From the NCBI GenBank assembly GCA_032164245.1, contig JAVMKO010000001.1:83573892-83637891 (forward strand): 64,000 nt of DNA. The letters are read 5' to 3'. This DNA comes from Sternotherus odoratus. Lineage: Eukaryota > Chordata > Testudines > Kinosternidae. How positions within the stretch are numbered: position 1 is the first letter of the stretch; each line of letters starts with the position of its first letter. The notes under the pieces are model-generated. The model searched no databases. It worked only from the letters and a program-made list of their open reading frames with translations, and was not told the origin of the DNA. Made by a program: the position numbers and the translations under genes. This document shows positions 40,301 to 48,724 of the stretch, piece after piece.

Positions 40301-41853
40301 CCCTCCTGCATGGCACAGCTGCCATCTTCCCAGTCAAGGTAACACCATGACTGTCCTGTCATTGCCCAGAGGGCTTGATGTGAATCACACCTTCCCTCTC
40401 CCCTGGGGTTAGGCTCTGCATAAACCTTTGTTGCCCCAAATTTCTAAGCATCTGTAGTGAGGCTGGGAGCACTATTATAAAGAGGGATCCAAATGGCCAC
40501 TGCCGTGCTAAGCAGCATGTCAAAGCATGTGGTGCTCAAAACCCAGATGGCCACTAGTGCTCCCTGTGTTGAGGTCACTAGTGGAGCTGACCTGGCAGTA
40601 GTAATGGTGGGAGACACCCTAGTGCAGACAAGACCTGAAGGGCTGGGTGAACTGCTAATTCTGCCATCCTGCAGATCGGGAGACATTCTTGGGTTTCCTG
40701 CATAATAAACCATTAGTCAGGCCTCAACCGCACTCATAGCCTCTGGCAGTAGAAAACTGAGACCTTGGAAATTAAGATGGGTCTCTCATAGAGCTGTGCA
40801 GAGCACTAGGCTGGCATCCATAGTCCTCTCTTCGCATACCATGGGTGCAGGTGGGGCCTTTGCTTTTCTTCACATACAGTAAAACCTCCATTTAATGGAC
40901 TAATTCGGGCGAGGGGATGTCCGTTAAATCAAAAAGTCCGTTATTTAATAATAATTTAAAAATGAGCTGTCGGAGCAGCAGCCCACCCGCCACAGGGTCG
41001 GGGCGACAGCTCCGCAGCCCGCCCGCTGCCGGGACCCGGGCGGGAGCCTGCAGCCAGCCCGCCTGGTGCCGGGACCCGGGCGGTAGCCGGGAGCCGGCAG
41101 CCAGACCGCCTGAAATGGATCAGGAATGCATCAGACTTGCTCAGAAATTTTGTCCGTTGCATCCGAAGTCCGTTAAATCGAGGTCCGTTAAATCGAGGGT
41201 TTACTGTACTGGATTTGCATGTTTGTTGAGGTTTGTAAACAAGACGTTCCTTTTCTCAGGCCTTAGCTGTAATGTATGTATTAAGTACCTCTGGTGAGGA
41301 AGTCACAGAACACATGGGCAAGGACCCTCGCTGGGAAGTGCATGGTACCATAGACATTACTGAAGATGACCTCATGCTCAGTCCAGCTCCCACTGTATTC
41401 AATGGAAGTCTTTCCGTTCACTGTAATGAGTGTTGGATTGGGCCTCTAGTCTATTGAGATAGCTGCGCAGATATCCACATGGAGATTTGTAAAAACGCTG
41501 GCTCTCCACACACCCCAAACACAGCCTGAACTGTGACTGTCAGAGCCATCAGCCTCCAAACAGGGCTTAACGACCCATGGAGACTCCCCATATCTGCCCT
41601 TGAACTTATCTGCTGCAATCACAACACATCATCAATGACCAGCTTTGAATTGCCAACTTCCCCTTTCCAAGTGAATCCAACATCAGTCTTTCTGAGCATG
41701 AATGTCCCTTTCTGTTTCAGCAAATCCCAGTCCTTGACAAACACCTTCAGCATATCTGAATCATCACAACGGGGAAACGCCAACGAAGATGAGGCAAAAG
41801 CTGAAACCATCCGCAACCTGAGGAAATCTTTTGCTAGCCTGTTTTCTGATTAA
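10283..41853 (+). CDS. SYN3: Synapsin III gene, 3' eight coding exons (spliced span)
   Basis: Synapsins are peripheral proteins of synaptic vesicles that tether vesicles to each other and to actin and regulate transmitter release. Domain C has an ATP-grasp fold and binds ATP. Eight exons, at 10283-10345, 19333-19475, 25541-25615, 29185-29287, 34712-34846, 38510-38606, 39691-39988 and 41721-41853, are flanked by AG and GT and join without a frame break into 348 residues plus TAA. The paralogue is SYN3 rather than SYN1 or SYN2 because of [19 protein letters not shown], the S-P-Q/S-P-G-S-P-Q-L proline-glutamine tract, and the C-terminus. Numbering as coding exons 6-13 assumes the 13-exon layout of vertebrate synapsin genes. 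Domains A and B, early domain C and the promoter lie left of the window. In mammals TIMP3 sits inside an earlier SYN3 intron; it is not seen here. Confidence 0.97.
11001..11082 (+). repeat. Dispersed reptilian repeat fragment
   Basis: The signature taaccgtgttagtctggaat, then ggcaccttaaagactaa, is shared with 44853-44990 and, reversed, 12501-12585. It is a common interspersed repeat of reptile genomes; I do not assign the class. Confidence 0.7.
12501..12585 (-). repeat. Dispersed reptilian repeat fragment
   Basis: catccgatgaagtgggctat followed by agcccacgaaagcttatg and ctctaaggtgctacaagtat is the opposite strand of the family at 44853-44990. Confidence 0.75.
13293..13400. repeat. Old amniote interspersed repeat
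   Basis: gggcccatggtgctagctgc, tgtgcaaacaccgaacaaa and agtccctgccccagagagct are typical of an old repeat that also occurs at 20085-20245. Confidence 0.55.
16313..16584. mobile_element. Miniature DNA transposon, GGGTATGTCTACACT termini
   Basis: Inverted ends are gggtatgtctacactgcaat (from 16313) and attgcagtgtagatataccc (to 16584). The interior has palindromic blocks (agctggcc, gggctaaggggctgtttaat and its reverse). The target duplication is not clear. Confidence 0.72.
18140..19178 (+). mobile_element. CR1 LINE 3' end, split by a solo LTR
   Basis: Parts 18140-18282 (gatagctgctttcaactacc and onward) and 18953-19178 form one CR1 3' region: C-terminal reading-frame remnant, then ggttggactagatgaccttc and a tail of ATTCTATG repeats. 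The LTR at 18283-18947 interrupts it exactly, leaving a 5-bp duplication. Confidence 0.92.
18283..18947 (-). mobile_element. Solo LTR with 5-bp target duplication
   Basis: The LTR is 665 bp. On the plus strand it starts TGTGACAAAGCTCTG and ends CCCATCACA, flanked by gggag at 18278-18282 and 18948-18952. It reads naturally on the minus strand (tgtgatggggcaaggacag first). I recall this LTR type as frequent in turtles. There is no internal region, so it is a solo LTR from recombination. Confidence 0.9.
19333..19475 (+). CDS. SYN3: SYN3 coding exon 7: domain C core
   Basis: The exon is 143 bp and encodes 47 residues plus two bases, from V-K-V-E-N-Q-Y-D-F to N-Y-K-A-Y-M. It matches synapsin III in [12 protein letters not shown] and [20 protein letters not shown]. 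The donor is GTGAGT, splitting the Met codon AT|G. The acceptor is AAG preceded by a purine-containing stretch (ggcaattgaag), weaker than its neighbours. It is still the only AG that gives the right phase and protein. Confidence 0.96.
20085..20245. repeat. Old amniote interspersed repeat
   Basis: atgtgctaggccctgtataa, acacagaacaaaaag and gaacctacaatctaggtat match the type seen at 13293-13400. Confidence 0.6.
22455..22507. repeat. Partial copy of intron repeat (right half)
   Basis: Bases 22455-22507 match 24272-24326 with only a few differences (tttgccatgttt, aaggcttgcaat, gagggtcacgttgaactgcc). Confidence 0.8.
23722..23787. repeat. Partial copy of intron repeat (left half)
   Basis: Bases 23722-23787 match 24200-24265 (taatatcttacaactaatac, agcactttcctccccag, actcaggaatc) with about four differences. 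Confidence 0.85.
24200..24326. repeat. Composite intron repeat
   Basis: This copy contains both halves that occur singly at 23722 and 22455. It defines a repeat of at least 127 bp. The class is unknown. Confidence 0.8.
24856..25363 (-). mobile_element. LTR with internal minisatellite
   Basis: The ends are TGTGGCAAACC and CACCCTGCCACA, so each end has TGTGGCA/TGCCACA. On the minus strand it starts tgtggcagggtgggcttgac, with a TATA-like ggatataaggc (25220-25210) and a repeat array in the part that would be transcribed. Flanks ctag and ttag are a poor target duplication (3 of 4). No internal retroviral genes are adjacent. Confidence 0.68.
24980..25175. repeat. Minisatellite ATACAGCTCT in the LTR
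   Basis: ATACAGCTCT begins at 25054, 25068, 25082, 25106, 25130 and 25153, giving spacings of 14, 14, 24, 24 and 23. Degenerate acagctct copies extend left to about 24980. Confidence 0.9.
25541..25615 (+). CDS. SYN3: SYN3 coding exon 8: domain C
   Basis: The exon is 75 bp, phase 2 at both ends. It finishes the Met codon and encodes [19 protein letters not shown], then I-A-M-T-E-R. This stretch is nearly invariant among vertebrate synapsins and forms part of the domain C dimer and nucleotide site. The acceptor is gttttcccag and the donor is GTAAGG. Confidence 0.96.
26370..26763 (+). mobile_element. CR1 LINE 3' fragment
   Basis: Runs of CR1 C-terminal sequence are present: aagagaagactgagaaggga, then ggtttaggttggacatcagg and gcactggaataaattgccca. 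The tail is truncated where a hAT-type element begins at 26766. Confidence 0.88.
26766..26962. mobile_element. hAT-type miniature element, left part
   Basis: It starts CAGGGGTTTCAAACTCAAAT with cacgagggccacatgagga, the same family as 6550-6962 in the other orientation. The right terminus is not found. Confidence 0.7.
27140..27430. repeat. C-rich degenerate tandem repeat, about 45-bp unit
   Basis: aaatctcc-type blocks begin near 27180, 27230, 27274, 27317 and 27343, with intervening taaccctg/taactcag and ccccactca. The GC-rich sequence to 27835 continues without a recognised gene. Confidence 0.75.
28380..29095 (-). pseudogene. LINE reverse transcriptase C-terminal remnant
   Basis: The minus strand reads, with stops and shifts, through pieces typical of a non-LTR retrotransposon polyprotein end. 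These are K-A-D-I-M-T-F-N, then [45 protein letters not shown], and later G-H-P-K-T-I-W-Q-R and R-N-R-Q-E-C-R-S. The pattern (K-R-G-R-P-K-T-x-W type end) is known from vertebrate and invertebrate LINEs. It is not a host gene. Confidence 0.82.
29185..29287 (+). CDS. SYN3: SYN3 coding exon 9: domain C
   Basis: The exon is 103 bp, phase 2 to phase 0, and encodes [21 protein letters not shown] then [13 protein letters not shown]. The C-terminal IIE contains an acidic residue of the type that binds metal and nucleotide in the ATP-grasp fold. Human synapsin III, as I recall it, reads WVDSCSEMF where this protein reads WADSCAEMF. The acceptor is ggattctgcag and the donor is GTGAGA. Confidence 0.96.
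30410..30800. repeat. GT-rich degenerate low-complexity region
   Basis: Scattered TGTGTG and TATGTATGT tracts are followed by CACACA on the right. Reading frames on both strands here are cysteine- or histidine-biased by composition only. Confidence 0.8.
31727..32211 (-). mobile_element. Pogo/Tigger-like miniature element C
   Basis: The 485-bp element runs from CAGTAAAACCTCCATTTAAC to TCGAGGGTTTACTG, flanked by TA (31725-31726 and 32212-32213). Orientation is opposite to A and B. The interior holds GC-rich ccgggagccggcagcc repeats. Confidence 0.9.
34712..34846 (+). CDS. SYN3: SYN3 coding exon 10: end of domain C and linker
   Basis: The exon is 135 bp (45 codons), phase 0 at both ends. It encodes [16 protein letters not shown], the last helix [11 protein letters not shown], and a Ser/Thr/Pro linker ending in P-S-P-P-R-P-W. 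This closes the folded part of domain C and begins the variable C-terminal tail. The acceptor is tctctttgggcag and the donor is GTAAGA. Confidence 0.96.
34847..38509 (+). other. SYN3 intron between exons 10 and 11
   Basis: The intron is 3.7 kb. The right third is the CR1 fragment at 37430-38240. The left 2.5 kb shows no recognisable gene or repeat. Confidence 0.6.
37430..38240 (+). mobile_element. CR1 LINE 3' fragment, older type
   Basis: A broken frame reads [11 protein letters not shown], then [14 protein letters not shown], like the CR1 C-terminus. It is followed by gaaaggagacaaataagagg and a distinct 3' end (gatccagtctggtaattcct). Confidence 0.82.
38510..38606 (+). CDS. SYN3: SYN3 coding exon 11: proline/glutamine-rich tail
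   Basis: The exon is 97 bp, phase 0 to 1. It encodes a low-complexity segment rich in Pro and Gln ([10 protein letters not shown] onward) ending Q-P-R-P-P-P-Q-G. The P-R-P-P-P-Q-G end matches synapsin III; the first half has diverged. The acceptor follows a run of nine T residues (tttttttttccag). The donor GTACTG is weak, with no G at position +5. Confidence 0.93.
38607..39690 (+). other. SYN3 intron between exons 11 and 12
   Basis: The intron is 1.1 kb. It contains the hAT-type element 39393-39516; nothing else is recognised. Confidence 0.6.
39393..39516. mobile_element. hAT-type miniature element, TAGGGYGACCAG termini
   Basis: The 124-bp element runs from TAGGGCGACCAGCTG to GTCTGGTCACCCTA. 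The 8-bp target copies are gttgccat (39385-39392) and gttgccac (39517-39524). It is the same family and length as 3728-3851. Confidence 0.87.
39691..39988 (+). CDS. SYN3: SYN3 coding exon 12: proline/serine/glutamine-rich region
   Basis: The exon is 298 bp, phase 1 to 2, and gives about 99 residues. Visible motifs are [28 protein letters not shown] and P-H-P-H-L. This is the intrinsically disordered region specific to synapsin III, with repeated S-P and P-x-x-P motifs that suit proline-directed kinases and SH3 binding (inference from motifs). The acceptor is ttccctgcag and the donor is GTAGGT. A hAT-type miniature element ends 174 bp upstream. Confidence 0.96.
39989..41720 (+). other. SYN3 intron between exons 12 and 13
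   Basis: The intron is 1.7 kb. Besides pogo-type element D there is a short CA-rich tract near 40265-40285. Nothing else is named. Confidence 0.6.
40877..41206 (-). mobile_element. Pogo/Tigger-like miniature element D
   Basis: The 330-bp element runs from CAGTAAAACCTCCATTTAAT to TCGAGGGTTTACTG, with TA at 40875-40876 and 41207-41208. It is the shortest member, and its outer arms are nearly identical to element C. Confidence 0.9.
41721..41853 (+). CDS. SYN3: SYN3 last coding exon: domain E and stop
   Basis: The exon completes the Asn codon AA|C and encodes [18 protein letters not shown], then the highly conserved C-terminal domain E ending [18 protein letters not shown] and a TAA stop at 41851-41853. 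Domain E marks the 'a'-type synapsin isoforms and is needed for synapsin assembly and presynaptic targeting. The acceptor is cctttctgtttcag. Confidence 0.97.
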
Positions 41854-43340
41854 CATCCCTGGAGTCAGATCAGTGCTTTTGTTAGCCCATCCTTCCTATC
41901 AACCTACCCAATGTTATCGTGGAATTTACTCACTGGTACCTAATGGTTCATGCAAAATCTTGGAACATAATTTTTCAAGCTATCTTTTCTAAATGGGTTT
42001 TTCCCAGGAATTTGTTAGCACTAGATGTTTTAATTTTAAGGGTTATTCCAACATGGGCCAAAAAAGTGACTATGTAAAAATGGCACTTTCTCACTTGGTA
42101 GATCTGTTTTGTGTGCATAGTCAGTCAGATCTGCTTACTTGAGTGACCTGAAATAATTTCAAAGTACTTTTTACTGCTATTACCCCTTCCTGCGTCAACA
42201 CAGCTATTGGAGAGCAAATTAGATTCTATTTTGACTTGCATATTATCAATAGAATGAATCAGTACGGTCCCATTACAGACTCTTTAGTTTTGTTGAGACC
42301 GATCCAAAAGGAACAGTTTGATTTCTGATGCAAATGTGCAGAGACAGAAGTTAGAATAAACATATGTTTACTTGAGTGAGCATGTTTGATCTGGAAATCA
42401 TGGTGACACAATGAATTTGGAACCTCATAATGTTAGCTTTAGAGTCACTTTTCTTAGCAGCACTGTATTTCAAGTAAATTCGGTATCAGCTGTCAGTGAG
42501 TCCCAGAGGTCATTGAAGCAGGGTATTATGTTGGATTTCTGCTCTGCTCAGGGCCATCTTACCAGTAACAATTTAAATGTGTCTGTTTCATGCCTTGAGG
42601 CTATGTTTCCTATATGTGTTTCTTGATTTTTGGGAGAAGGGTGTCATGTGCTAACCCTACAGCCATAGCTCAAAAATAAACCAGAAAATAAGGATTGCCG
42701 CACATCTTGAAAAATTGGATAATTTATGTTCAAATATAGTTCACACAAACTCCAGCTAAAATCCATCCAAATCTGCATAATCTGACGTGGTTGCATCTGG
42801 CTAAATGATCCCCGTGGGAGAAGATTAATTAGGTAGCAGAGTTTGAGGTGTTCGCACCGTTATGAGTCTTCCATGCTACAGCATAGAAAGAGCCATGAGA
42901 TAAAATCCTGGCCCCTACTTATATCAAAGGGATGTATTTCAACGACTTAAATGGGGCCAAGACTTCACCCATGGAGTCAATGCAAGATGAGAGATCTGAG
43001 ACTGGATGGCTTCCCCCTGGAAAACAATCACTTGGGAGAGAAAACCACCAATAGAGCCTGGTGAGCCCCAAAGTGGGAAGACAATGTACACAGAACCAGT
43101 TTACAGCTGGAGTCATGACGTATCTGATTGCCTACTCTTTTTAATAGCTGCCCCAAGGAATCTCCCCTGGGGAAGGTTTTCAGTATTATGGATACCCTAA
43201 AAATCACTGTTTACTACTATAGGCTAACAGCATTTTCTGAAGAACTCATAAGGTTGGGAGAAGGGACCAAGAGTTGAACCATTGCCTGCTTTCCCTTGTG
43301 GCATATGACAGTCTAAATAAAGGGTGTATGCAACTAGTTT
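41854..43340 (+). other. SYN3: SYN3 3' untranslated region (approximate)
   Basis: Unique AT-rich sequence follows the SYN3 stop. Canonical AATAAA hexamers on the plus strand lie at 42355-42360, 42675-42680 and 43316-43321. Any of them could direct polyadenylation, and the sequence alone does not choose. The end given here assumes the third. Confidence 0.5.
43316..43321 (+). terminator. Candidate distal SYN3 polyadenylation signal
   Basis: AATAAA lies on the plus strand in gtctAATAAAgggtg, 1463 bases after the SYN3 stop. Nearer candidates are at 42355 and 42675. Which one is used is not known. Confidence 0.35.
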
Positions 43341-44239
43341 GGGACTGAGCCATGACAAAAATGAGAGTGACAGAAACTATATGAATAGCTGGACATTAAT
43401 GGAGCTAGGAAAATTTACCCCAGTTGAGGCTCTGCTCCTTGGAACAGGAGCAGTTCAATTTACAACACAGCTGATGTGTGTGTGGTATTTCCATCCCACC
43501 AATCTTATGCACAGGAAGTGAGGCCCTGTGAACCCCAGTGAGGAGGCAGATGACACACAAGACATTTCTGCTCAACTTTCCTTCTGGGTTTGTCTCGTAG
43601 TGTTGTACCAATCCTCAAATGTCCCTTTTGCAGCACACCAGGAAGCTCCTATTTGAGGCTGGGAGAGGACGTTTTATGGACATCAAACACATTTCTGTGG
43701 GCAACTCTGCCTGTGGCTTAGTGCTTTGGTGTAACCGGAAATGAAAACAGAAACCCAAAGTAGCAAGAAAAACAGATGGCTGGGCCTCTTGGATTTTACA
43801 CCAACATGGGAATAAAGCCAGACAATTCATTCCTGCAAACCCCCAGTAACAATGGTCACCACAGTGCAGCCACAGAGACCCACGGCAGTCAGCTCCCAGG
43901 GACTGTCCTGACTGGGATGAAATGTCTTTGGGGAGCTGTGTGCTTTCCATCACTCTTTGGCCCAATGAATTATGGCTGTAGGTTAACACTGAAGTAAAAA
44001 AAAAAACACCTGATTTATCATTTTCCTTTCGGGTTTGCTAAATGGTGAAACACGTAGCACTGTAAATACAAGTTATTGCTCCTGTGCAGGAGCGAGAAAG
44101 TGGCATGTGCTGCTTTGCAGTCTCCAGGTGCAATAAAGGGGTGACAAATGGCCTTGAATGGCCATGAGCACACACTGTACCACTGGCAAAAACAATAGCT
44201 GAGTTAACAGGCTCCATTTTGTGGAGAGGAGGTAGTGCA

Positions 44240-44312
44240 ACTCTGGTGTGTGTGTGTGGGGGGGGGGGGGGGGTAATGTGTTCTTTCTTTACACACACAC
44301 ACACACACACAA
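44240..44312. repeat. (TG)n, G-run and (AC)n microsatellite
   Basis: A TG tract runs into a long uninterrupted run of G, then after a short spacer an AC tract. Confidence 0.95.
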
Positions 44313-44852
44313 TTCGTAGGCTCTTTCCTTTCTATCTAGGCTTTTCTAGAGAGTAAATGTTTCCAGGGCATATAAAAGAAAATGGCTAACTGCCAGAAAT
44401 CACAGATGTTCCACCCCCACTTACACGCCAAATAACCTGTTTCACTTCCTCTTTCCAGGACTGTCTATGAAAAACTGTAATAACTAGAAGACTAGCCTGG
44501 CACTGCACTTCACATCAACCCAAAGTGGTCACTGTACCACCAGTTGGAGCACTTGCTAATGCTGCTGCTCAGAGCAGCAGTGTTTACCTTCCACTGTTTA
44601 CTACTATAGGCTAACAGCATTGACTCTGTGCAAAGGCGACTCATCTAAGGGAATACAAATTTAAGGTAATATTTAGTGGTACTCAACTGCCTCAGGCCCA
44701 ATAACCTGAATACTCCCCCTCCCCCCCCATTTCTTTTAAAGACCTCTGTGCAGCTGCAAGCACATGCAGCCTCTGGGAGCAAAATCTATCTCAGCCCTGG
44801 GAGTCCATTGGAAGGCCCAGATGTGCTCTCAGCAGTGCATATTTGGTAACAA

Positions 44853-44990
44853 TCAGAGATAGCCGTGTTAGTCTGGAATAGCAGAAGTGACAAAGAGTCC
44901 TATGGCACCTTAAAGACCAACTAAAGTATTGAAACATAAGCTTTCGTTGGCTAATACCCACTTTGTCGGATGCAAGCAGTGGACAGTTAT
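44853..44990 (+). repeat. Dispersed reptilian repeat
   Basis: The fuller copy reads gatagccgtgttagtctgga, then tggcaccttaaagaccaact, aacataagctttcgttggct and cactttgtcggatgcaagca. Confidence 0.78.
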
Positions 44991-45099
44991 TTAGTAACAG
45001 TGAGCTTTGGGTTTGAGGATGGTAGGACGGTTCCCCATTTTTAGCCTCAAGCCCATTTTAGAGTGCAAGTTTATTACATTAACAAAGTGATGCTTTGTC

Positions 45100-45360
45100 C
45101 TAAATGAAAGGCCAGGGAGAAATGGTCCCTTCTAGCCTTATAGATCCCATGGTGATCATCGAGTCTGACTTCCTGTGTAACACAGGCTGAAGACACTCCT
45201 CCCCACACCCATAACTCCTCCATCAAGCCCCCAGCTTGTGGTTTGAACTACAACATTGCACTTGGAAAGACATGTAGTTTTGATGTAATTACTTCAAGTG
45301 ATGGAGAATCCACCACATGCCAGAGGAAATTGTTCCTGTAGTTAACTACCATCACTTTTT
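45100..45360. repeat. CR1-like fragment
   Basis: gtgatcatcgagtctgactt, ttcaagtgatggagaatcca and ccaccacatgccag are typical of bird and reptile CR1-related repeats. Confidence 0.6.
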
Positions 45361-46840
45361 TTTTTTTTTTAAAGCCTGTACTTTATCCAAGCTGCTTGTT
45401 GCTATAGTGTAGTCCTCTCAAGCGACCTGCATACCCCCAGCTGGCATGGCTAGCAATGCCAGCATACTTCTAAGAGATACTTAGGCTAGGTGACATCACA
45501 CAGGGTCACAGCCATTGATATATGCCACTCAGGCAGTCTCTATTCTTACTATGGCATTATCTGACCACAGGAAACCAAAAGAATTACAATAGTTGACTTA
45601 ATAAAAACAACAGAGATCTGGGGGAGGGGAGTGCATCAACAGTTCAGACAGCAACTCAGTATTTGATTTCAAAGAAATCTCCAGTCTAAAGGAACACAGT
45701 CAAAATTGTAAGTCCAAGGCCTGAGCTACGCTGATGCTTTGCCAGCATATAGTTATGGGTATATGGAAAAAGTCACCTCACAGAACCAACACAGCTGGGC
45801 CACAAAAAGCCCTACTGCAGATGCAGTTATGCCAACAAAAGTCCTTTTGCTGTTATAGCTTATTTCATTTGGGGAACCAGAATAAATTATACTGGCACAA
45901 ACACTCTTGCCAGTGTAAACTGCCTCTCCCCTGGACAGGTTTGGCTGTATAATTAGGCCTTGTCTACCCTAGAAAGAGTTTGGAGATAGAGCTAAGAGTT
46001 GCTTGATGCTGAACTGTTTCACAGTGTGGGTCTGAGCTTCAGCGGTCTGTCTCTTTTCTTGAAAAATCAGTCTTTTTAGCAAAACAGTATTTTTAAACCC
46101 TATTTAGAGTATGTTCTGACCAGAGCAGGGGTGCGGAAGGGTGGTTACCGCAAGACAGTAATGACATTACAGTACTACGAGAAGATGGTTGTTTTGATTT
46201 TAAACAAAAGTTAAAAATTGACATCTTGTCCGAACTGCTCAGCTGCTGTAATAGCAAAGGAGTCCGGGTTACTGGCACACAGTTTATGAGATAACAGAAT
46301 AGAACTGGATTATGGGAATTGTTATGCCTGCAAAATTGCATGAACGTGAGGTAATATCCATTGACAGTATAAGAGACAGACCTACTCATTGAGACATTTG
46401 AATTTGTGCTCCCAAATGTCATCTTACAAGCTACAAGCAAACAAAATGGAACACCTAACTACCCCTCACAAGAAACAAAGGCTGCAATGTATCTCTCCTG
46501 ACACAATCAATTTTACTTGGTAATTCATGTTCGGTCAGAGCTCTAGCACCCGAATAACATTTCAATTTCATGCCACACAAGAGGTCCGACAAGTCAGAAG
46601 TGCTGCAAGTTGCAGGCAGCCAAGTTTACAGGTTAGAGGCAAGAGGGTTATGTTCTAAGTTTATTATTAATATTCCACTTGCACACAGGAGCCTCAGCCC
46701 ACCATCAGGGCTACCCTTGTGCTTGAGATTTTCAAAAGCACCTATTGCTTTTAAAACTGCAAATTCCATTGAAGTCAAAGCCACTTGTGCTCCTAACTCT
46801 GAGGTGCTATTGAAAGTCTCCAATAAATAGCAAGAGAGAG

Positions 46841-46968
46841 TCCTCATCACAAAGAGCTGCTAGTCTAAATAGACAAGAGAGGATGATGGTGCGAGAAAGG
46901 GAGTATTAGTCCCATTTTACAGATATGAAACTGAGGCACAGAGACATTAAGTAAGTTGATCAAACAAG
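46841..46968 (+). repeat. MIR-like SINE
   Basis: agtcccattttacagatatg and aaactgaggcacagagacat match the conserved MIR 3' half. Confidence 0.75.
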
Positions 46969-48448
46969 AGTGGGGTTTAGTGGGTGTAACTTACATGCCA
47001 AGGGGCTGAAAGAGAGGAGTGTAGCAGAAAAAGCAGCTACATAGGAAGTAAATTGAAGTCAGATGTGGATGTACTTATCTTATACATTCTTGTAGGCCTT
47101 TGGCTTGGTCAACCAACATAGCCTCCTTAAAGTTACTGTGGTTTTGCTGCTCATTCTTCAACTAGAGTCAACAATGCTATAGCAGTGCAAGAATTAGGTG
47201 CGGTGGAAGTAACAGCATTGGGGAAAACAATATACTGTCCATGGGGTAGTATTCGCTCCTAGATTCTGTTACAATAAACAGCAGAGAGGTAGGCAGGTGG
47301 CTCACTCCAGAATCTGAAGATGAATGACGCAGATGGAACTTTTGGGAAAAGAGGGATTGACTTACAGAGCTTTAAGAACAGGAACTGATGAATTACAAAT
47401 ACACACAATTCTCTTTTCATGCAGCTTGCCTAAAGCTGAAAAGAGTGAATATATTCTTGTGTATGAGAGCTGCAGAAATGTTTGTAAATACACAGTTTCT
47501 CAGCCTAACCAGTGCACCTGGACCTAATAATTAATAGGGTTTACATTCCAGTGTAATGCCAGGGATTAGAGAACCGTAAGCCTGCCCTGGGAACCACTGC
47601 TCTCCTTTCTTCCATTTATCCACCACAGATAGAGCCTCGGTGCTGCTGCCTACTGTATCCTGCTCAATCCATTTAGATATGGTAAGGCTTTGCATTCCCA
47701 TCATCTTAAATTTGAAAAAAGAAACCCCATTATGCCATGTCATTCCTGAGTGTCCATTGGCAGCAGCCCTAGAGGTACTGCAAATAGGGGATTGCTGTGA
47801 GTAAAACATAGGGGGCTCCAGATCTTTGATTTCTTTTGGTTTCACTTTTGGAGAATTGCATGAAGAGTGGCGACCCAATTGCCCTCTTTTAGAAATGGAA
47901 GACTGACATGATAAGCGGGCATCCCAAAGCCAACGTTGAGCGTTCCTCTTCATTGTATCTAATTACATATGCATTTGTATCCTTATTATACATTCATGTT
48001 CGGATATAAAAACATAAAACACAATTCTCTGGAACTGGAAGGCGCAGGGGAAAAAATTAGATTCCTGTGCTCTAGGTCCCGCTGTTTTAAATCCAGCACA
48101 AGAGAGCCGCGAGCAATGGTAACGACTAGCTTCATGTTATAAACAGGTCATTTCAATTCCCTTCCTTGTAAACAAGTATACACATCACAACACCATGGGC
48201 ACAACTGGCACCTTTGGTGGCAGTCTGCCAAACAGAGACAACTGATACAGGTTGGAGATGGACAGATACCCTCTCTGCCCTAGAGGTAGTCAATTCCAGG
48301 GTAGGATTGGGACACAATGGAAGATGGAGGCAACATGAAGAAGCCTGTAGAAAAAATACACTTCAGCCTCCAACACTGTAAAGCCAGGAACCGTCCTCAC
48401 TAAATTAACTTATCAGCGTAATACATGCACAAATCTCTTTTCCTGATA

Positions 48449-48722
48449 CAGTAGACTCTCGATTATCCAGGATGATAGGAAAAAAATTAATCCTGGTTAA
48501 TAAAATCCTGGATAATCACCACCCATAGGAAATGGGGGGGTGGGGGGGTTGGTTCACCAGCCACCCTGCGCTGGGGGGAGGGGGTGTTGGTTCACTGGCT
48601 TCCCTGCACTCTGGTGGGTTTGTTTTTTTGTGCTTGGGGCGGCAACAAAGCCAGCCCCCTGCGAGTTACGCGTATTTTTTTGACATCTTGGATAACCCAA
48701 TCCTGGATAATCGAGTCTACTG
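48449..48722 (+). mobile_element. Pogo-like miniature element E (GACTCTCGATTATCC family)
   Basis: It starts CAGTAGACTCTCGATTATCC and ends GATAATCGAGTCTACTG, flanked by TA (48447-48448 and 48723-48724). Its interior (ttcaccagccaccctgcgc, ggggcggcaacaaagccag) is shared with the elements at 54989 and 55813. Confidence 0.88.
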
Positions 48723-48724
48723 TA

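Larger units (their letters stand above)
43341..48448. other. Intergenic region between SYN3 and FBXO7
   Basis: No gene is recognised. The listed repeats lie at 44225, 44853, 45100 and 46841. 45715-45975 (ending taggccttgtctaccctag) may be a miniature DNA element. The stretches 43350-44220 and 46970-48440 show nothing I can name. Confidence 0.55.
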
